Notes: generated from the sequence alone by a model not told the origin. Counted from the stretch's first letter, positions 8,401 through 14,853 are shown. The stretch: DNA of 21,014 nt from Candidatus Aenigmarchaeota archaeon CG_4_9_14_3_um_filter_37_18 (GCA_002789635.1 PFTQ01000042.1:1-21014); one strand, 5' to 3'. Translations and numbers: made by a program.

Positions 8401-9508
8401 AATACAAAAACTCGTTAACACTTTTGGATTAGACAAAAAGATTTTGGATGAAATAGAAACTACCGAAACAGGAAAATACAAGTTAATAAAAATACCAAGA
8501 ACTTTAACTCCAGAATTATCACAGTTATTTGGATATATACTGGGAGATGGAAATTTTTACAGGTATTCTATTAGAATGAGAGATCAGAGGAAAGAAATTC
8601 TTCAACACTGTAAAGCTCTTTTCAAGGAGTTATTCAATATAGATGTCAGGATAACCAAAATTAAAGACAAAAACTGCTATAATCTTTCTATTAATAATAA
8701 ATTTGTTTCAGAATTTTTCAAGAAACTAAAAGAACAGACGTTTAAGTTCATATCAAAATCAAGAAAAGATTGTGTAGCTGCTTTTATCAAAGGATTTGCA
8801 GACGCAGAAGGGTATGTTACAAAGAATGGAAGGATTACAATAAGTCAGAAAGACGAAAAAATACTTAAATTCATACAATTACTCTTGTTGAGATTCGAAA
8901 TAGTTTCAGTTATATCAGAAATTAATGACTGTCATAAGTTGCAGATCCACGGCACCAATATTTCTATTTTTCAGAAACATATAGGGTTAACTGCGACAGA
9001 TAAGGCTGAAAAACTTAGAAAATGGGCGAGTTATTACAAATATAGAAAAGAAATAATACCAATCGATCGAAAGATGTTATGGAAATTGTTGAAAAAAATT
9101 GGAGTTTACCCTTCACATATGATGCAATCAAGGCCAGATAGTTCCAAATATGCGACTAGAAGAGAATTGAAAAGAGTAATAGGGAAATTGAAAGAAAAGG
9201 AGTTGAATATAGAAAGAAAAGAATATGAAGAAGCTTTGAAAAATTTGGAAAAACTCGCAAATTCTGATATTGGTTGGCAGAAAATAAAAAAAATAAATGT
9301 ATTAAAAAATAATTACCCACTATACGACATTTCTGTACCAGAATTCAAGAATTTTATTGCAAATGGTTGTTTAGTTCATAATAGTACCTATCGTGTTTAT
9401 CTGAGAAAATCTTCTGGCGAGAAAAGAATCGCAAAGATAATGGATTCTCCTGATCTTCCTCCTGGTGAGTGTGTTTTTAGGGTTTTGACTGAAGGGATTA
9501 GGGATTAG
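5474..9508 (+). CDS. radA: RadA recombinase interrupted by two inteins
   Basis: RadA is the archaeal RecA/Rad51 homologue that forms filaments on single-stranded DNA and performs strand exchange. The precursor is 1344 residues. Removing the inteins leaves 340, the normal RadA length (140 + 159 + 41). Extein 1 has the helix-hairpin-helix domain (about 35-86; IPGVGPKLAEKLAELGF) and the start of the ATPase core with Walker A GQFGTGK (134-140). Extein 2 begins with the Ser that completes the P-loop, then carries Walker B (KLIIIDSL) and the L2-side segment NQVQANP ... GGHILAHQ. Extein 3 is the C-terminal strand region (STYRVYLRK ... EGIRD). ATG 5474 is preferred: GGTGG at 5464-5468 is 5 nt before it, and it follows the RPA stop by 1 nt. 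In-frame TTG 5447 would overlap RPA. Exteins 2 and 3 use visibly more T-ending codons, including CGT, than extein 1. Confidence 0.97.
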   Translation: MVKKEVVKGLEEENFDDEIKESKTKVIPRDKISLEDIPGVGPKLAEKLAELGFTDPMTIAVSSPGELASILEIGQATAGKIINGARQALRMGFTSADQVWKQRQAMTKITTGSQNLDELLGGGLETQAITEFYGQFGTGKCVEKNTPIYFFNDENLHFDKIENIYNTYKEKTGEIPRKGGFIVPVDKIQVFGITEKGIEKVKVSMLWKQFANKISKVQTIRGRELQLTKQHKLLTVDEEGMKWKPVGMLRKNDIIAVPKNLDFDEKNTFDEEDAYFLGLFVAEGTPNPLSITTTDTDTKVFIVDYVKKKFKYEPHVRLRTAPKRKDSFLILFRNPTKDFLKDLAESKAGQKYIPELIIQSNKKILSAFLRGYIKGDGHISEGLIEMTTKSEKLATQLSYMLKKFGISCTFAKKIIKKETYYRLYIVGFDRDKMNQILGSNFDTKNSKHGYPPKIQEFLRKIYKETLSGNRGNFRKKIGKRSLKNNQAYITLTNKRLQTNISEKTFVGILEIFLEGKKDLEEALKISRNLEKVGKKEFKRFLDLLPFPYRKMIESKLKIKGSTLYNYVIRGLPVKKRPDIVLGIRNVLVAEIENRLNKLNFGLSICKNIHNLDWDEISDIQEQVYKDFVYDFVIPENHCFIGGIMPTLMHNSQIGFQLSVNVQLSKEKGGLNGNCLFVDTENTFRANRIIQIAEGLELDTDKVLKNIFVARAFNSDHQMFLIDKATDMIEEKNIKLIIIDSLMSHFRADYMGRGELASRQQKLNKHLHALQRLADAHNLAIYITNQVQANPAILFGDPTRPVGGHILAHQCLPPDTLIQLKDGNIIKIEDMHNPLEVKSMDFNDSLKLSDGRCNGVFVNPNISHIYEIKSNFNLKLSGDHTVFKIDGLDILEVPARTLKEGDYISYARKIDIEGQVQKTPEIKIATLVKVPEKTAEKIKKELSSRGIKRETAAEKINIKPRQLRRVLNQCYPTHIEKIQKLVNTFGLDKKILDEIETTETGKYKLIKIPRTLTPELSQLFGYILGDGNFYRYSIRMRDQRKEILQHCKALFKELFNIDVRITKIKDKNCYNLSINNKFVSEFFKKLKEQTFKFISKSRKDCVAAFIKGFADAEGYVTKNGRITISQKDEKILKFIQLLLLRFEIVSVISEINDCHKLQIHGTNISIFQKHIGLTATDKAEKLRKWASYYKYRKEIIPIDRKMLWKLLKKIGVYPSHMMQSRPDSSKYATRRELKRVIGKLKEKELNIERKEYEEALKNLEKLANSDIGWQKIKKINVLKNNYPLYDISVPEFKNFIANGCLVHNSTYRVYLRKSSGEKRIAKIMDSPDLPPGECVFRVLTEGIRD
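5894..7423 (+). mobile_element. RadA intein 1 (510 aa, LAGLIDADG endonuclease, in the Walker A motif)
   Basis: This in-frame element excises itself from the protein. The first residue is Cys (CVEKNTPIYFF, block A) and the last two are His-Asn (PTLMHN). The +1 extein residue is Ser, so all splicing residues are intact. Block B is R-E-L-Q-L-T-K-Q-H, with the T-x-x-H signature. Block F is K-D-F-V-Y-D-F-V-I-P. A homing endonuclease of the dodecapeptide class sits inside: motif 1 is LGLFVAEG (about 6304-6327) and motif 2 is LRGYIKGDG (about 6577-6603). Each carries an acidic residue (E or D), so cleavage activity may persist. Some 160 lysine-rich residues separate the endonuclease from block F; they include a possible helix-turn-helix (KIKGSTLYNYVIRG) that could aid target recognition. 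The insertion splits the P-loop between Lys and Ser, so unspliced RadA cannot bind ATP normally. Confidence 0.95.
7901..9382 (+). mobile_element. RadA intein 2 (494 aa, LAGLIDADG endonuclease, before the C-terminal strand)
   Basis: The element begins with Cys (CLPPDTLIQLKDGN, block A) and ends CLVHN with Ser as +1 residue, so splicing residues are intact. Block B reads L-K-L-S-G-D-H-T-V-F, with Ser where the common T-x-x-H has Thr. The endonuclease motifs are LFGYILGDG (about 8525-8551) and IKGFADAEG (about 8786-8812), both with acidic catalytic residues. Upstream of the endonuclease lies a helical, basic stretch (SSRGIKRETAAEKINIKPRQ, then a second helix) that looks like a helix-turn-helix. 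Block F is Y-P-L-Y-D-I-S-V-P. The host site is the conserved GGHILAHQ/STYRVYLRK junction. Its domain order differs from intein 1 (helix-turn-helix before rather than after the endonuclease), so the two look like separate invasions and not a duplication. Confidence 0.95.
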
Positions 9509-9514
9509 ATTTAT
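9506..9514 (+). promoter_or_regulatory. TATA-like box of the HAD gene, overlapping the radA stop codon
   Basis: TAGATTTAT begins in the radA stop codon and is centred about 27 nt before the HAD start codon. There is no SD in the 28-nt gap. This fits a leaderless transcript for the HAD gene, separate from the radA operon. The match to a TATA consensus is weak. Confidence 0.3.
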
Positions 9515-9536
9515 TCCTGAATGTTTAATTATTTTC

Positions 9537-10166
9537 ATGAAGCCAAAAGTAATAGTCTTCGATTTCTGGAACACGCTAGTCTATGACCCGTCTGTTGAAA
9601 AGAACACACAAATTGCGAGACTCCTCGGCTTCAATGACAAGCTTGAATTTTGGAAGCATTTGGATAAGCACTACATGCACACAAGCCTCACTTTTTATGA
9701 TATTGTCAAGGAGATAATGGAAAAAAGAAATCTCCCAGAAGGAATATTAGATGAAGTAAAAAACCTGTGGGAAGAATGCAAAGAGCATGTTGGCATCTTT
9801 CCTGATGCAGTAAAAACCCTTGAAAGGCTTAAAGAAAAATACAAGCTGGCTTTGCTGTCGAATACAACTAAGGATGAAAGCGAAGAAACATTGAATAGAT
9901 TTGGCCTCAAGAAATATTTTGATTATATAATCTATTCTTCTGATGTTGGCTTGTCTAAACCAGATCCGGAAATATTCAAGCTAGTTCTGAAGCGCTTTAA
10001 AATGAAGCCAGAAGAATTTGTAATGATAGGAGACACCCTTAAGCTGGATATTGTTCCTGCGAGGATGTTGGGGATGAAGGCAATACTGATCGACAGCAGG
10101 GGAAGATATCCTGAATACAAAGGTGAAGATTGGTATATTGCTTCTTTAAAGGAACTTAAGCTATAA
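9537..10166 (+). CDS. HAD-superfamily hydrolase (probable phosphatase)
   Basis: This 209-residue protein has the haloacid-dehalogenase fold, which usually removes phosphate from small metabolites through an aspartyl-phosphate. Motif I is V-F-D-F-W-N-T-L, with nucleophile Asp9. The usual second Asp (two residues on) is Trp11, a substitution found in some HAD subgroups. Motif II is LLSNT (Ser108), motif III is the Lys of SKPDPEIF (Lys141), and motif IV is MIGDTLKLD (Asp166, Asp171). A helical cap lies between about residues 16 and 85, so it is a C1-cap member. The substrate cannot be told from sequence. The start is taken as ATG 9537 by homology to motif I, since no SD is present. It lies between radA and EndoQ on the same strand, but with its own likely promoter. 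Confidence 0.88.
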   Translation: MKPKVIVFDFWNTLVYDPSVEKNTQIARLLGFNDKLEFWKHLDKHYMHTSLTFYDIVKEIMEKRNLPEGILDEVKNLWEECKEHVGIFPDAVKTLERLKEKYKLALLSNTTKDESEETLNRFGLKKYFDYIIYSSDVGLSKPDPEIFKLVLKRFKMKPEEFVMIGDTLKLDIVPARMLGMKAILIDSRGRYPEYKGEDWYIASLKELKL

Positions 10167-10183
10167 CATCAAAATAATTGTTT

Positions 10184-11461
10184 ATGAAGGTTTTTGCAGA
10201 TTTTCATCTACACAGTAAATTCGCAAGAGCGACTAGTCAGGACATGGATCTAGAGAATATTGCAAAATGGGGCAAAATCAAGGGTCTTGACATCATTGGA
10301 ACTGGGGATTTTTCGCATCCTAAATGGTTTAGTGAAATCAAAAGCAAATTGCAACCTCTTTCCGGCCATGGCATCTATGAGTATGCCGGTATGAAATTCA
10401 TGCTAACAACTGAAATTAGCACAATATACCAACAAGACAAACAGACAAGGAAAGTCCATCACCTTATTCACGCTCCTTCATTTGAAATAGTTGAGCAAAT
10501 CAATGAGGAATTAAAAAAAATGGGCGGAAATTTAGATCAAGACGGAAGATTGCTTCTCTTCAAGTCAAGCCCGGAAGTTGTTGAAAGGCTCATGAAAATC
10601 TCTCCTGAAATAATGATTATACCTGCGCATGCATGGACTCCATGGTTTTCGGTATTCGGGAGCAAGTCTGGCTTTGATTCCGTGGAAGAATGCTACCAGG
10701 ACCAGACTAAACACATTCACGCCTTGGAGACGGGTTTAAGCTCGGACCCTACAATGAACTGGAGATTGTCGAGTTTGGATAAATTCTGTTTGGTTAGCAA
10801 CTCTGACTCCCACTCTGCTTGGCCTTGGAGATTAGGGAGGGAATTCAATGCCTTTGAACTGGATGAGATTACTTACTCGGAGATTGTAGATGCAATCAAG
10901 AAGAAAGACAAGAAAAGATTTCTTTTCACAGGAGAAGTCAATCCTGCTTACGGAAAATACCATTGGACTGGGCATAGGAATTGCATGGTTCAGATGTCAC
11001 CCAAACAAGCATTAGACGTGAATAATATCTGCCCAAAATGCGGAAAAAAACTCACTGTAGGCGTTGAACAGAGGGTAGAGGAGTTAGCTGATAGGCCTGA
11101 GGGGTTTGTCCCTAAAGATGCGATACCGTTCAAGACTTTGATCCCATTATCAGAGCTGATAAAAGCTTACCTAGGCATAAAAACGCTTTACTCCCAAACA
11201 ATCTGGAAGGAATACAACAGATTGATAGAAAGCTTTGGAAACGAGTTCAATATACTCCTAGATGTCTCACGAGAAGAATTAGAAAAGGTTGCTGATCGGA
11301 ATTTAGCGGAATTGATTATGCTGAACAGGGAAGGAAAAATTAAAATAAACCCTGGTTATGATGGGGTATACGGAGAGCCTATTCTTGATGAGAAATCTCA
11401 AGAAGTTAAAAGAATAAAAAATTCAGAACAGAAACAATTGCTAGAATTTTCGGGTTTGTAG
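10184..11461 (+). CDS. Endonuclease Q (PHP-family DNA repair nuclease)
   Basis: EndoQ cuts DNA 5' of deaminated bases (uracil, hypoxanthine, xanthine) and of abasic sites, starting an archaeal alternative to base-excision repair. The protein is 425 residues, close to the known Thermococcus enzyme. The PHP metal-binding motifs are DFHLHSKFARATSQD (7-21), Glu78 in L-T-T-E-I-S-T, His149 in PAHAWTPWFS, and SNSDSHSAWPWRLGRE (205-220). A cysteine-rich zinc module holds C267 and C-P-K-C at 283-286. It is followed by the EndoQ signature TVGVEQRVEELADRPEG (291-307). The C-terminal helical region runs from about 320. ATG 10184 gives a start directly before the first PHP strand; an upstream TTG at 10178 is possible but has no SD. 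The last codons and stop form the 5' acceptor arm of a tRNA gene. Nearby rpa and radA fit a repair setting. Confidence 0.95.
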   Translation: MKVFADFHLHSKFARATSQDMDLENIAKWGKIKGLDIIGTGDFSHPKWFSEIKSKLQPLSGHGIYEYAGMKFMLTTEISTIYQQDKQTRKVHHLIHAPSFEIVEQINEELKKMGGNLDQDGRLLLFKSSPEVVERLMKISPEIMIIPAHAWTPWFSVFGSKSGFDSVEECYQDQTKHIHALETGLSSDPTMNWRLSSLDKFCLVSNSDSHSAWPWRLGREFNAFELDEITYSEIVDAIKKKDKKRFLFTGEVNPAYGKYHWTGHRNCMVQMSPKQALDVNNICPKCGKKLTVGVEQRVEELADRPEGFVPKDAIPFKTLIPLSELIKAYLGIKTLYSQTIWKEYNRLIESFGNEFNILLDVSREELEKVADRNLAELIMLNREGKIKINPGYDGVYGEPILDEKSQEVKRIKNSEQKQLLEFSGL

Positions 11462-11524
11462 TCTAACGGCTTAGGACATCGCCCTCACACGGCGAAAACA
11501 GGAGTTCGACTCTCCTCAAACCCA
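11452..11524 (+). tRNA. tRNA-Val (anticodon CAC)
   Basis: The 73-nt cloverleaf folds fully. The acceptor stem is GGGTTTG paired with CAAACCC, discriminator A. T8 is present and the D-arm is GTCT/GGAC with GG in its loop. The anticodon stem is TCGCC/GGCGA with loop CTCACAC, giving anticodon CAC for GUG codons. The T-arm is AGGAG/CTCCT with loop TTCGACT. CCA is not encoded and there is no intron. The first ten nucleotides lie inside the EndoQ coding region, and the 3' end is one base from the stop of the opposite-strand lipoprotein gene. No T-run follows directly. An A-rich stretch inside EndoQ (about 11405-11424) could serve as its TATA element. Confidence 0.96.
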
Positions 11525-11525
11525 T

Positions 11526-12356
11526 CTAAACAACAGGAGTCCTCTCAACTTTAATTACCAACGGGCTTTTTACAATATAATTATACCCCATGGTCACATC
11601 TATCCTGATGTTTTTCCACTGCTCTTTTTGTGTAGGCTCGCCTAAAGGATCACACCTCAATTGCTTGCTCTTTCCCCTTATCAGGGTTACTTCGCCAGTC
11701 AAGCCGCTACATGTCATTCCTTCGACAGAAATTATAATTTTATCGTTTTCTGCGACCCCGCCTCCAGTGTTTTGAATATCTAGAATTAATCTTGAGCCGC
11801 TTGCTGCAGCCTTTATTGTAGCAGATATCGGGCCAGTCTGTGAGCTTGAACTAACCTGGCCTTGCTTTTTAGTTTCCTGATCCCTTTGATCTGTTGGCAG
11901 AGACCTTAACCAATCCCTATTTCCTAATCTAACCAAAGTTTCTGTTTTTTGATTGTCATATCTGTATTTTACTGCCCCTTCCAGAGGATAATCTATATCT
12001 GTTTGCGATTCCGGCGACTTTAATGTCCATTCTACTGTTGTTGATTCGCCTTCCATACCCTTTTCCGGCGGCAATAATTCTGCGGGCGGAGGAGAAGTCT
12101 GCTGAACAATCCAGCCTGTACTCCCTCCGGTTGGCAGGCCTATAATATTAGCTTCGATACTGTTCGCTTTAGTCCCACCTTTATTTTGAATATCCATTAG
12201 CAAATAAACTTCTTCACCACCTTGGATTACAGTTGGGTCTGCTACGAAGCTAGTGATAACAACCCCAGCACTTCCACCGGTTGAAGCAGTGGACTTGGTG
12301 CAGCCTGAAAGAACAACAACACCTAAAATCAAAAGAGCAATCAATATTTTTTTCAT
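11526..12356 (-). CDS. Secreted lipoprotein of unknown function
   Basis: The 276-residue product begins MKKILIALLILGVVVLSGC, a signal peptide ending in a lipobox (L-S-G-C). Cys19 would therefore be lipidated and the protein held on the outer face of the membrane. The mature part looks like two beta-sandwich domains, each with a D-I-Q-N-K/T-G-G motif (MDIQNKGG and LDIQNTGGG). This motif is common in extracellular CARDB-like domains, which bind ligands or act as spacers. A Ser/Gln linker (Q-V-S-S-S-S-Q-T-G) separates them. Two cysteines in the second domain (TCSG and LRCDP) could form a disulfide. GAGGG at 12364-12368 lies 7 nt before the ATG. It follows the DUF1461 gene on the same strand by about 50 nt, with an AT-rich stretch between that could be its own promoter. 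Confidence 0.85.
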   Translation of the reverse strand: MKKILIALLILGVVVLSGCTKSTASTGGSAGVVITSFVADPTVIQGGEEVYLLMDIQNKGGTKANSIEANIIGLPTGGSTGWIVQQTSPPPAELLPPEKGMEGESTTVEWTLKSPESQTDIDYPLEGAVKYRYDNQKTETLVRLGNRDWLRSLPTDQRDQETKKQGQVSSSSQTGPISATIKAAASGSRLILDIQNTGGGVAENDKIIISVEGMTCSGLTGEVTLIRGKSKQLRCDPLGEPTQKEQWKNIRIDVTMGYNYIVKSPLVIKVERTPVV

Positions 12357-12406
12357 TTGATATCCCTCATTTTTTAATATTTAATAATACTTAACAATTC
12401 AACTTT

Positions 12407-13084
12407 TTAATATTTACATTTTATCCTTTTAATCCTTTTTTTAAGAAAGAGGCTTGCTAAATATAATACCAAAGACTCAATTAAAGTTATGGCTATCAAA
12501 TAAGACCCGCTGTCAACCCAAAACTTCCTAGGATATAGCTGTATTAATGAGCTATCTTCACTAAAAACCCACGTTCCTTTTTGAAATAATAGCGTATGCA
12601 GGCTTTCGAACAGCAAGTCAAATTTAAGGAATATGAATAGAAGCAGAAACAGAACTATTAAGATCGTGATCAAAGAGCCGATGTTTATGTAATTAACTAT
12701 ACACCACCTATTCTTATCCACAAGGACTACAAAAAGCAGAAGATAAACAACAGCCAGCAAAGAGAACTTTTGGACAAAATTAAGCCTTTCATTCATTTCT
12801 TTTACATCTTTTAGATGGTCGATCTCTTTTCCTGTGAATATCTCCATATTTTCTAGGGTGGATATATCGGTTCTGTTGCTTACATAATCCAACACTTTTT
12901 CACTGTATACCATTTTTTCTTCGCTTGTAAATAGGCTTGACCCCGAGAAAACATCCTTTGAGTTTTCCCATCTGAGATAATAAGGATTTGCCAACAGCTG
13001 GATGTTATTAGAAAATAAGGCGAAAGGCATTGCCAAAACAATCAGTATTTTCGACACTGATATAGCAGCTTTCTTTGGATCCAT
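12407..13084 (-). CDS. DUF1461 (TIGR01906-like) integral membrane protein
   Basis: This 225-residue protein has about four membrane segments (about 9-27, 108-125, 135-156 and 193-213). A polar outside loop lies between the first two. Family-like signatures are NPYYLRWEN (about 33-41), the segment F-T-G-K-E-I-D-H-L-K-D-V-K before the second helix, and W-V-F-S-E-D-S-S-L-I-Q-L-Y-P-R-K-F-W near the last helix. These match DUF1461 membrane proteins, known from bacteria and archaea and without an established role. The C-terminus is very basic (KKRIKRIKCKY), so by the positive-inside rule it is cytoplasmic. The ATG is at the edge of a 36-nt divergent gap shared with the DUF63 gene, and no SD precedes it. 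Family assignment is from recalled motifs. Confidence 0.78.
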   Translation of the reverse strand: MDPKKAAISVSKILIVLAMPFALFSNNIQLLANPYYLRWENSKDVFSGSSLFTSEEKMVYSEKVLDYVSNRTDISTLENMEIFTGKEIDHLKDVKEMNERLNFVQKFSLLAVVYLLLFVVLVDKNRWCIVNYINIGSLITILIVLFLLLFIFLKFDLLFESLHTLLFQKGTWVFSEDSSLIQLYPRKFWVDSGSYLIAITLIESLVLYLASLFLKKRIKRIKCKY

Positions 13085-13120
13085 GGATAGTTTATATATT
13101 TTCCAGATAATATTCTTTTC
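13085..13120. promoter_or_regulatory. Compact divergent promoter for two membrane-protein genes
   Basis: Only 36 nt separate two divergent ATGs. For the plus strand, TTTATATA at 13091-13098 is centred about 26 nt before ATG 13121, placing the transcription start at the start codon (leaderless). For the minus strand, an AT-rich element around 13109-13116 (reading ATATTATC) sits about 25-30 nt before ATG 13084. Neither gene has an SD. The two promoters must overlap, so binding of transcription factor TBP on one could affect the other. Confidence 0.55.
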
Positions 13121-13894
13121 ATGCCTTTGGATTTCTTTTACAGGTATTTTGTAGAGCCGATTGAGCTAGGGTACGGCTACAATCCTGTCAACACCCTGGC
13201 TTATGCTTTGCTGTTCGTTTCTTTAACATACCTGCTCTTTGTTTTTTTGAAGAAATCCGGAATAAAGACTGATAAAAGGTTTGTACTTGCGGTTGCGCCT
13301 TGGATTATTTTTGGCATTCTGTTGAGGATCTTGGAGGATATGGGTATAATCAGCGGCTATCTTTTTGTCACGCCGAACATCTGGTTATTGTTCGTTTTTC
13401 TGATAAACTCACTTTTAGTGGCTTCGAAGCTAATTGAAAAAAAATATAAAATCCCATACTATAAGATAATGTTTATTTCTGGAGTAATGTTCTCTGGCCC
13501 TCTTCTAGGATTTTTTAATATTCAAAATGCTTTAGGCTTATGGTATGTTCTACTTTGGCTTGTTCCCTGGCTGATAGTTTTAAAGATGGTAAAATGGCCT
13601 GTTGAAAATAAAATTGTTACCGCGCTCCACCTCTTTGATGCGACTACAACTTTTGTTTCCCTTCAGTATTTCAATTATTTCGAGCAGCATGTTCTGCCTA
13701 GGACTATTATTGAGTTGACGGGAACGCCTTTTTCATTTGTTGTTGTCAAGCTGATAGTAGTTGTTGCTGTTCTGAATATTTTGGACAGGTATTCTGATGA
13801 TAAGGAATTCACAAATTATTTGAAGATTATGATAGGTGTTCTCGGGTTTGTTACAGGATTAAGGGATTTGCTGAGGCTGGTGTTGCTGGTTTAA
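13121..13894 (+). CDS. DUF63 archaeal integral membrane protein
   Basis: The protein is 257 residues with about seven membrane helices. Signatures of the archaeal DUF63 family are visible: GYGYNPVNTLAYAL in the first helix region (about 17-30), a conserved Arg/Glu-Asp stretch R-I-L-E-D-M-G near residue 70, and HLFDATTTFVSL (about 171-182) followed by E-x-H. The repeated polar His/Asp/Glu residues inside helices suggest an enzyme or transporter active site, but the family has no proven function as far as I know. It is probably leaderless, with a TATA box 22-30 nt before ATG. Its stop codon overlaps that of the convergent Nudix gene: both use the four bases TTAA at 13891-13894. Confidence 0.85.
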   Translation: MPLDFFYRYFVEPIELGYGYNPVNTLAYALLFVSLTYLLFVFLKKSGIKTDKRFVLAVAPWIIFGILLRILEDMGIISGYLFVTPNIWLLFVFLINSLLVASKLIEKKYKIPYYKIMFISGVMFSGPLLGFFNIQNALGLWYVLLWLVPWLIVLKMVKWPVENKIVTALHLFDATTTFVSLQYFNYFEQHVLPRTIIELTGTPFSFVVVKLIVVVAVLNILDRYSDDKEFTNYLKIMIGVLGFVTGLRDLLRLVLLV

Positions 13895-14820
13895 AAAGAA
13901 AAAGGATTTCTTTCTTTAATTGTTATTCCATATCTACTCATTAAATCAGTTGAAAATCTTCTATAAGCTTCCCTTCCATATAAATCATTTGCAAGAAGTA
14001 AAATTTTGGAAATAGCATCCAGATTAAATGAATCCCAATTTTCATAAACAAATCTATATAAACTTTCAGGACTTTTTGGGTCAATTCCGCATCTTATGAG
14101 ATTTTCTGTTTCAAATTTATCTTTTGCAGTGGTTAACATTAGTTCAAATTCGCCATATCCTAAATTTGTACGAGCAACTGCTGTCATATCAGGTGTATCA
14201 TATTTAGCTCTGGCAGTTCCTATTACCTTTAATTCTACGCCACTATGTAAGTTATCATCATACAATTCAAGTCCTAGTTCATCCAAGGATTGTCTTCCGA
14301 ATGCATCAGATATTTCTTCACCTAATCTAACATATCCAACAGGAAATACGGCTAATTTTCCTTGATCCGTCCCTGTTTCACGACCTCTTCTATGAAGAAG
14401 TAGAAAATCCCCATATTCATCTTTACCTAATACTAGTATTCCAACATTCAGTGGTGCTATTAAATCATTAAATCCTTCTAGATCAACTCTAATTTCTTCA
14501 ACATCATGATCCAAATATGGTCTATCGGCTCCCCGTTTCATTAATAGAGAACTTCTATAATCCGTTCTATTAACTCTTACCACCCTTCCATCTTCTGATA
14601 AACCTGTTAGGTTGGGTGAGATTCCATTTCTATATCTTGGACTCCACAATTCAGACACTATATCGTCAAAATAATCTGGAAAATTTAAAGGTTTTTGTAC
14701 ATCAGTATGATCACCAGCTGTATCAGAATGTAAAATATTTGCTGTGTTAGTCGATTCAGTCCTTATTTCTTTTGGATCCAAACCTTCATATAAACCTAAG
14801 ATAGTAATATCTGGGATCAT
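13891..14820 (-). CDS. Nudix-domain protein with long unusual N-terminal region
   Basis: The 309-residue protein contains a Nudix domain from about residue 125. The Nudix box runs 162-184: G162, E168, R176, then Q-S-L-D-E (177-181), G183. Compared with the consensus G-x5-E-x7-R-E-U-x-E-E-x-G-U, the first Glu is Gln177, the following hydrophobic is Ser178 and the next Glu is Asp180. Glu181 is kept, so metal binding and nucleotide-diphosphate hydrolysis remain plausible. LLLHRRGRE before the box is typical of the domain. The first 120 residues and the alpha-helical end (about 250-309) match nothing I know. The start is uncertain: GAGG is only about 2 nt from the ATG, too close for a good SD, while a TATA-like stretch lies about 35-50 nt upstream. 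Codons are strongly A/T-ending, and Arg/Asp are more frequent than Lys, unlike neighbours. The substrate is unknown. Confidence 0.82.
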   Translation of the reverse strand: MIPDITILGLYEGLDPKEIRTESTNTANILHSDTAGDHTDVQKPLNFPDYFDDIVSELWSPRYRNGISPNLTGLSEDGRVVRVNRTDYRSSLLMKRGADRPYLDHDVEEIRVDLEGFNDLIAPLNVGILVLGKDEYGDFLLLHRRGRETGTDQGKLAVFPVGYVRLGEEISDAFGRQSLDELGLELYDDNLHSGVELKVIGTARAKYDTPDMTAVARTNLGYGEFELMLTTAKDKFETENLIRCGIDPKSPESLYRFVYENWDSFNLDAISKILLLANDLYGREAYRRFSTDLMSRYGITIKERNPFSF

Positions 14821-14853
14821 AACCTCTATAATCGTGATGTAGAATAGCTCGGT

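Noticed and set aside
5894..9382. Treating the RadA insertions as independent genes or as introns
   Set aside because: Reading frame is continuous, splicing residues (Cys, His-Asn, Ser) and endonuclease blocks are in frame, so they are inteins.
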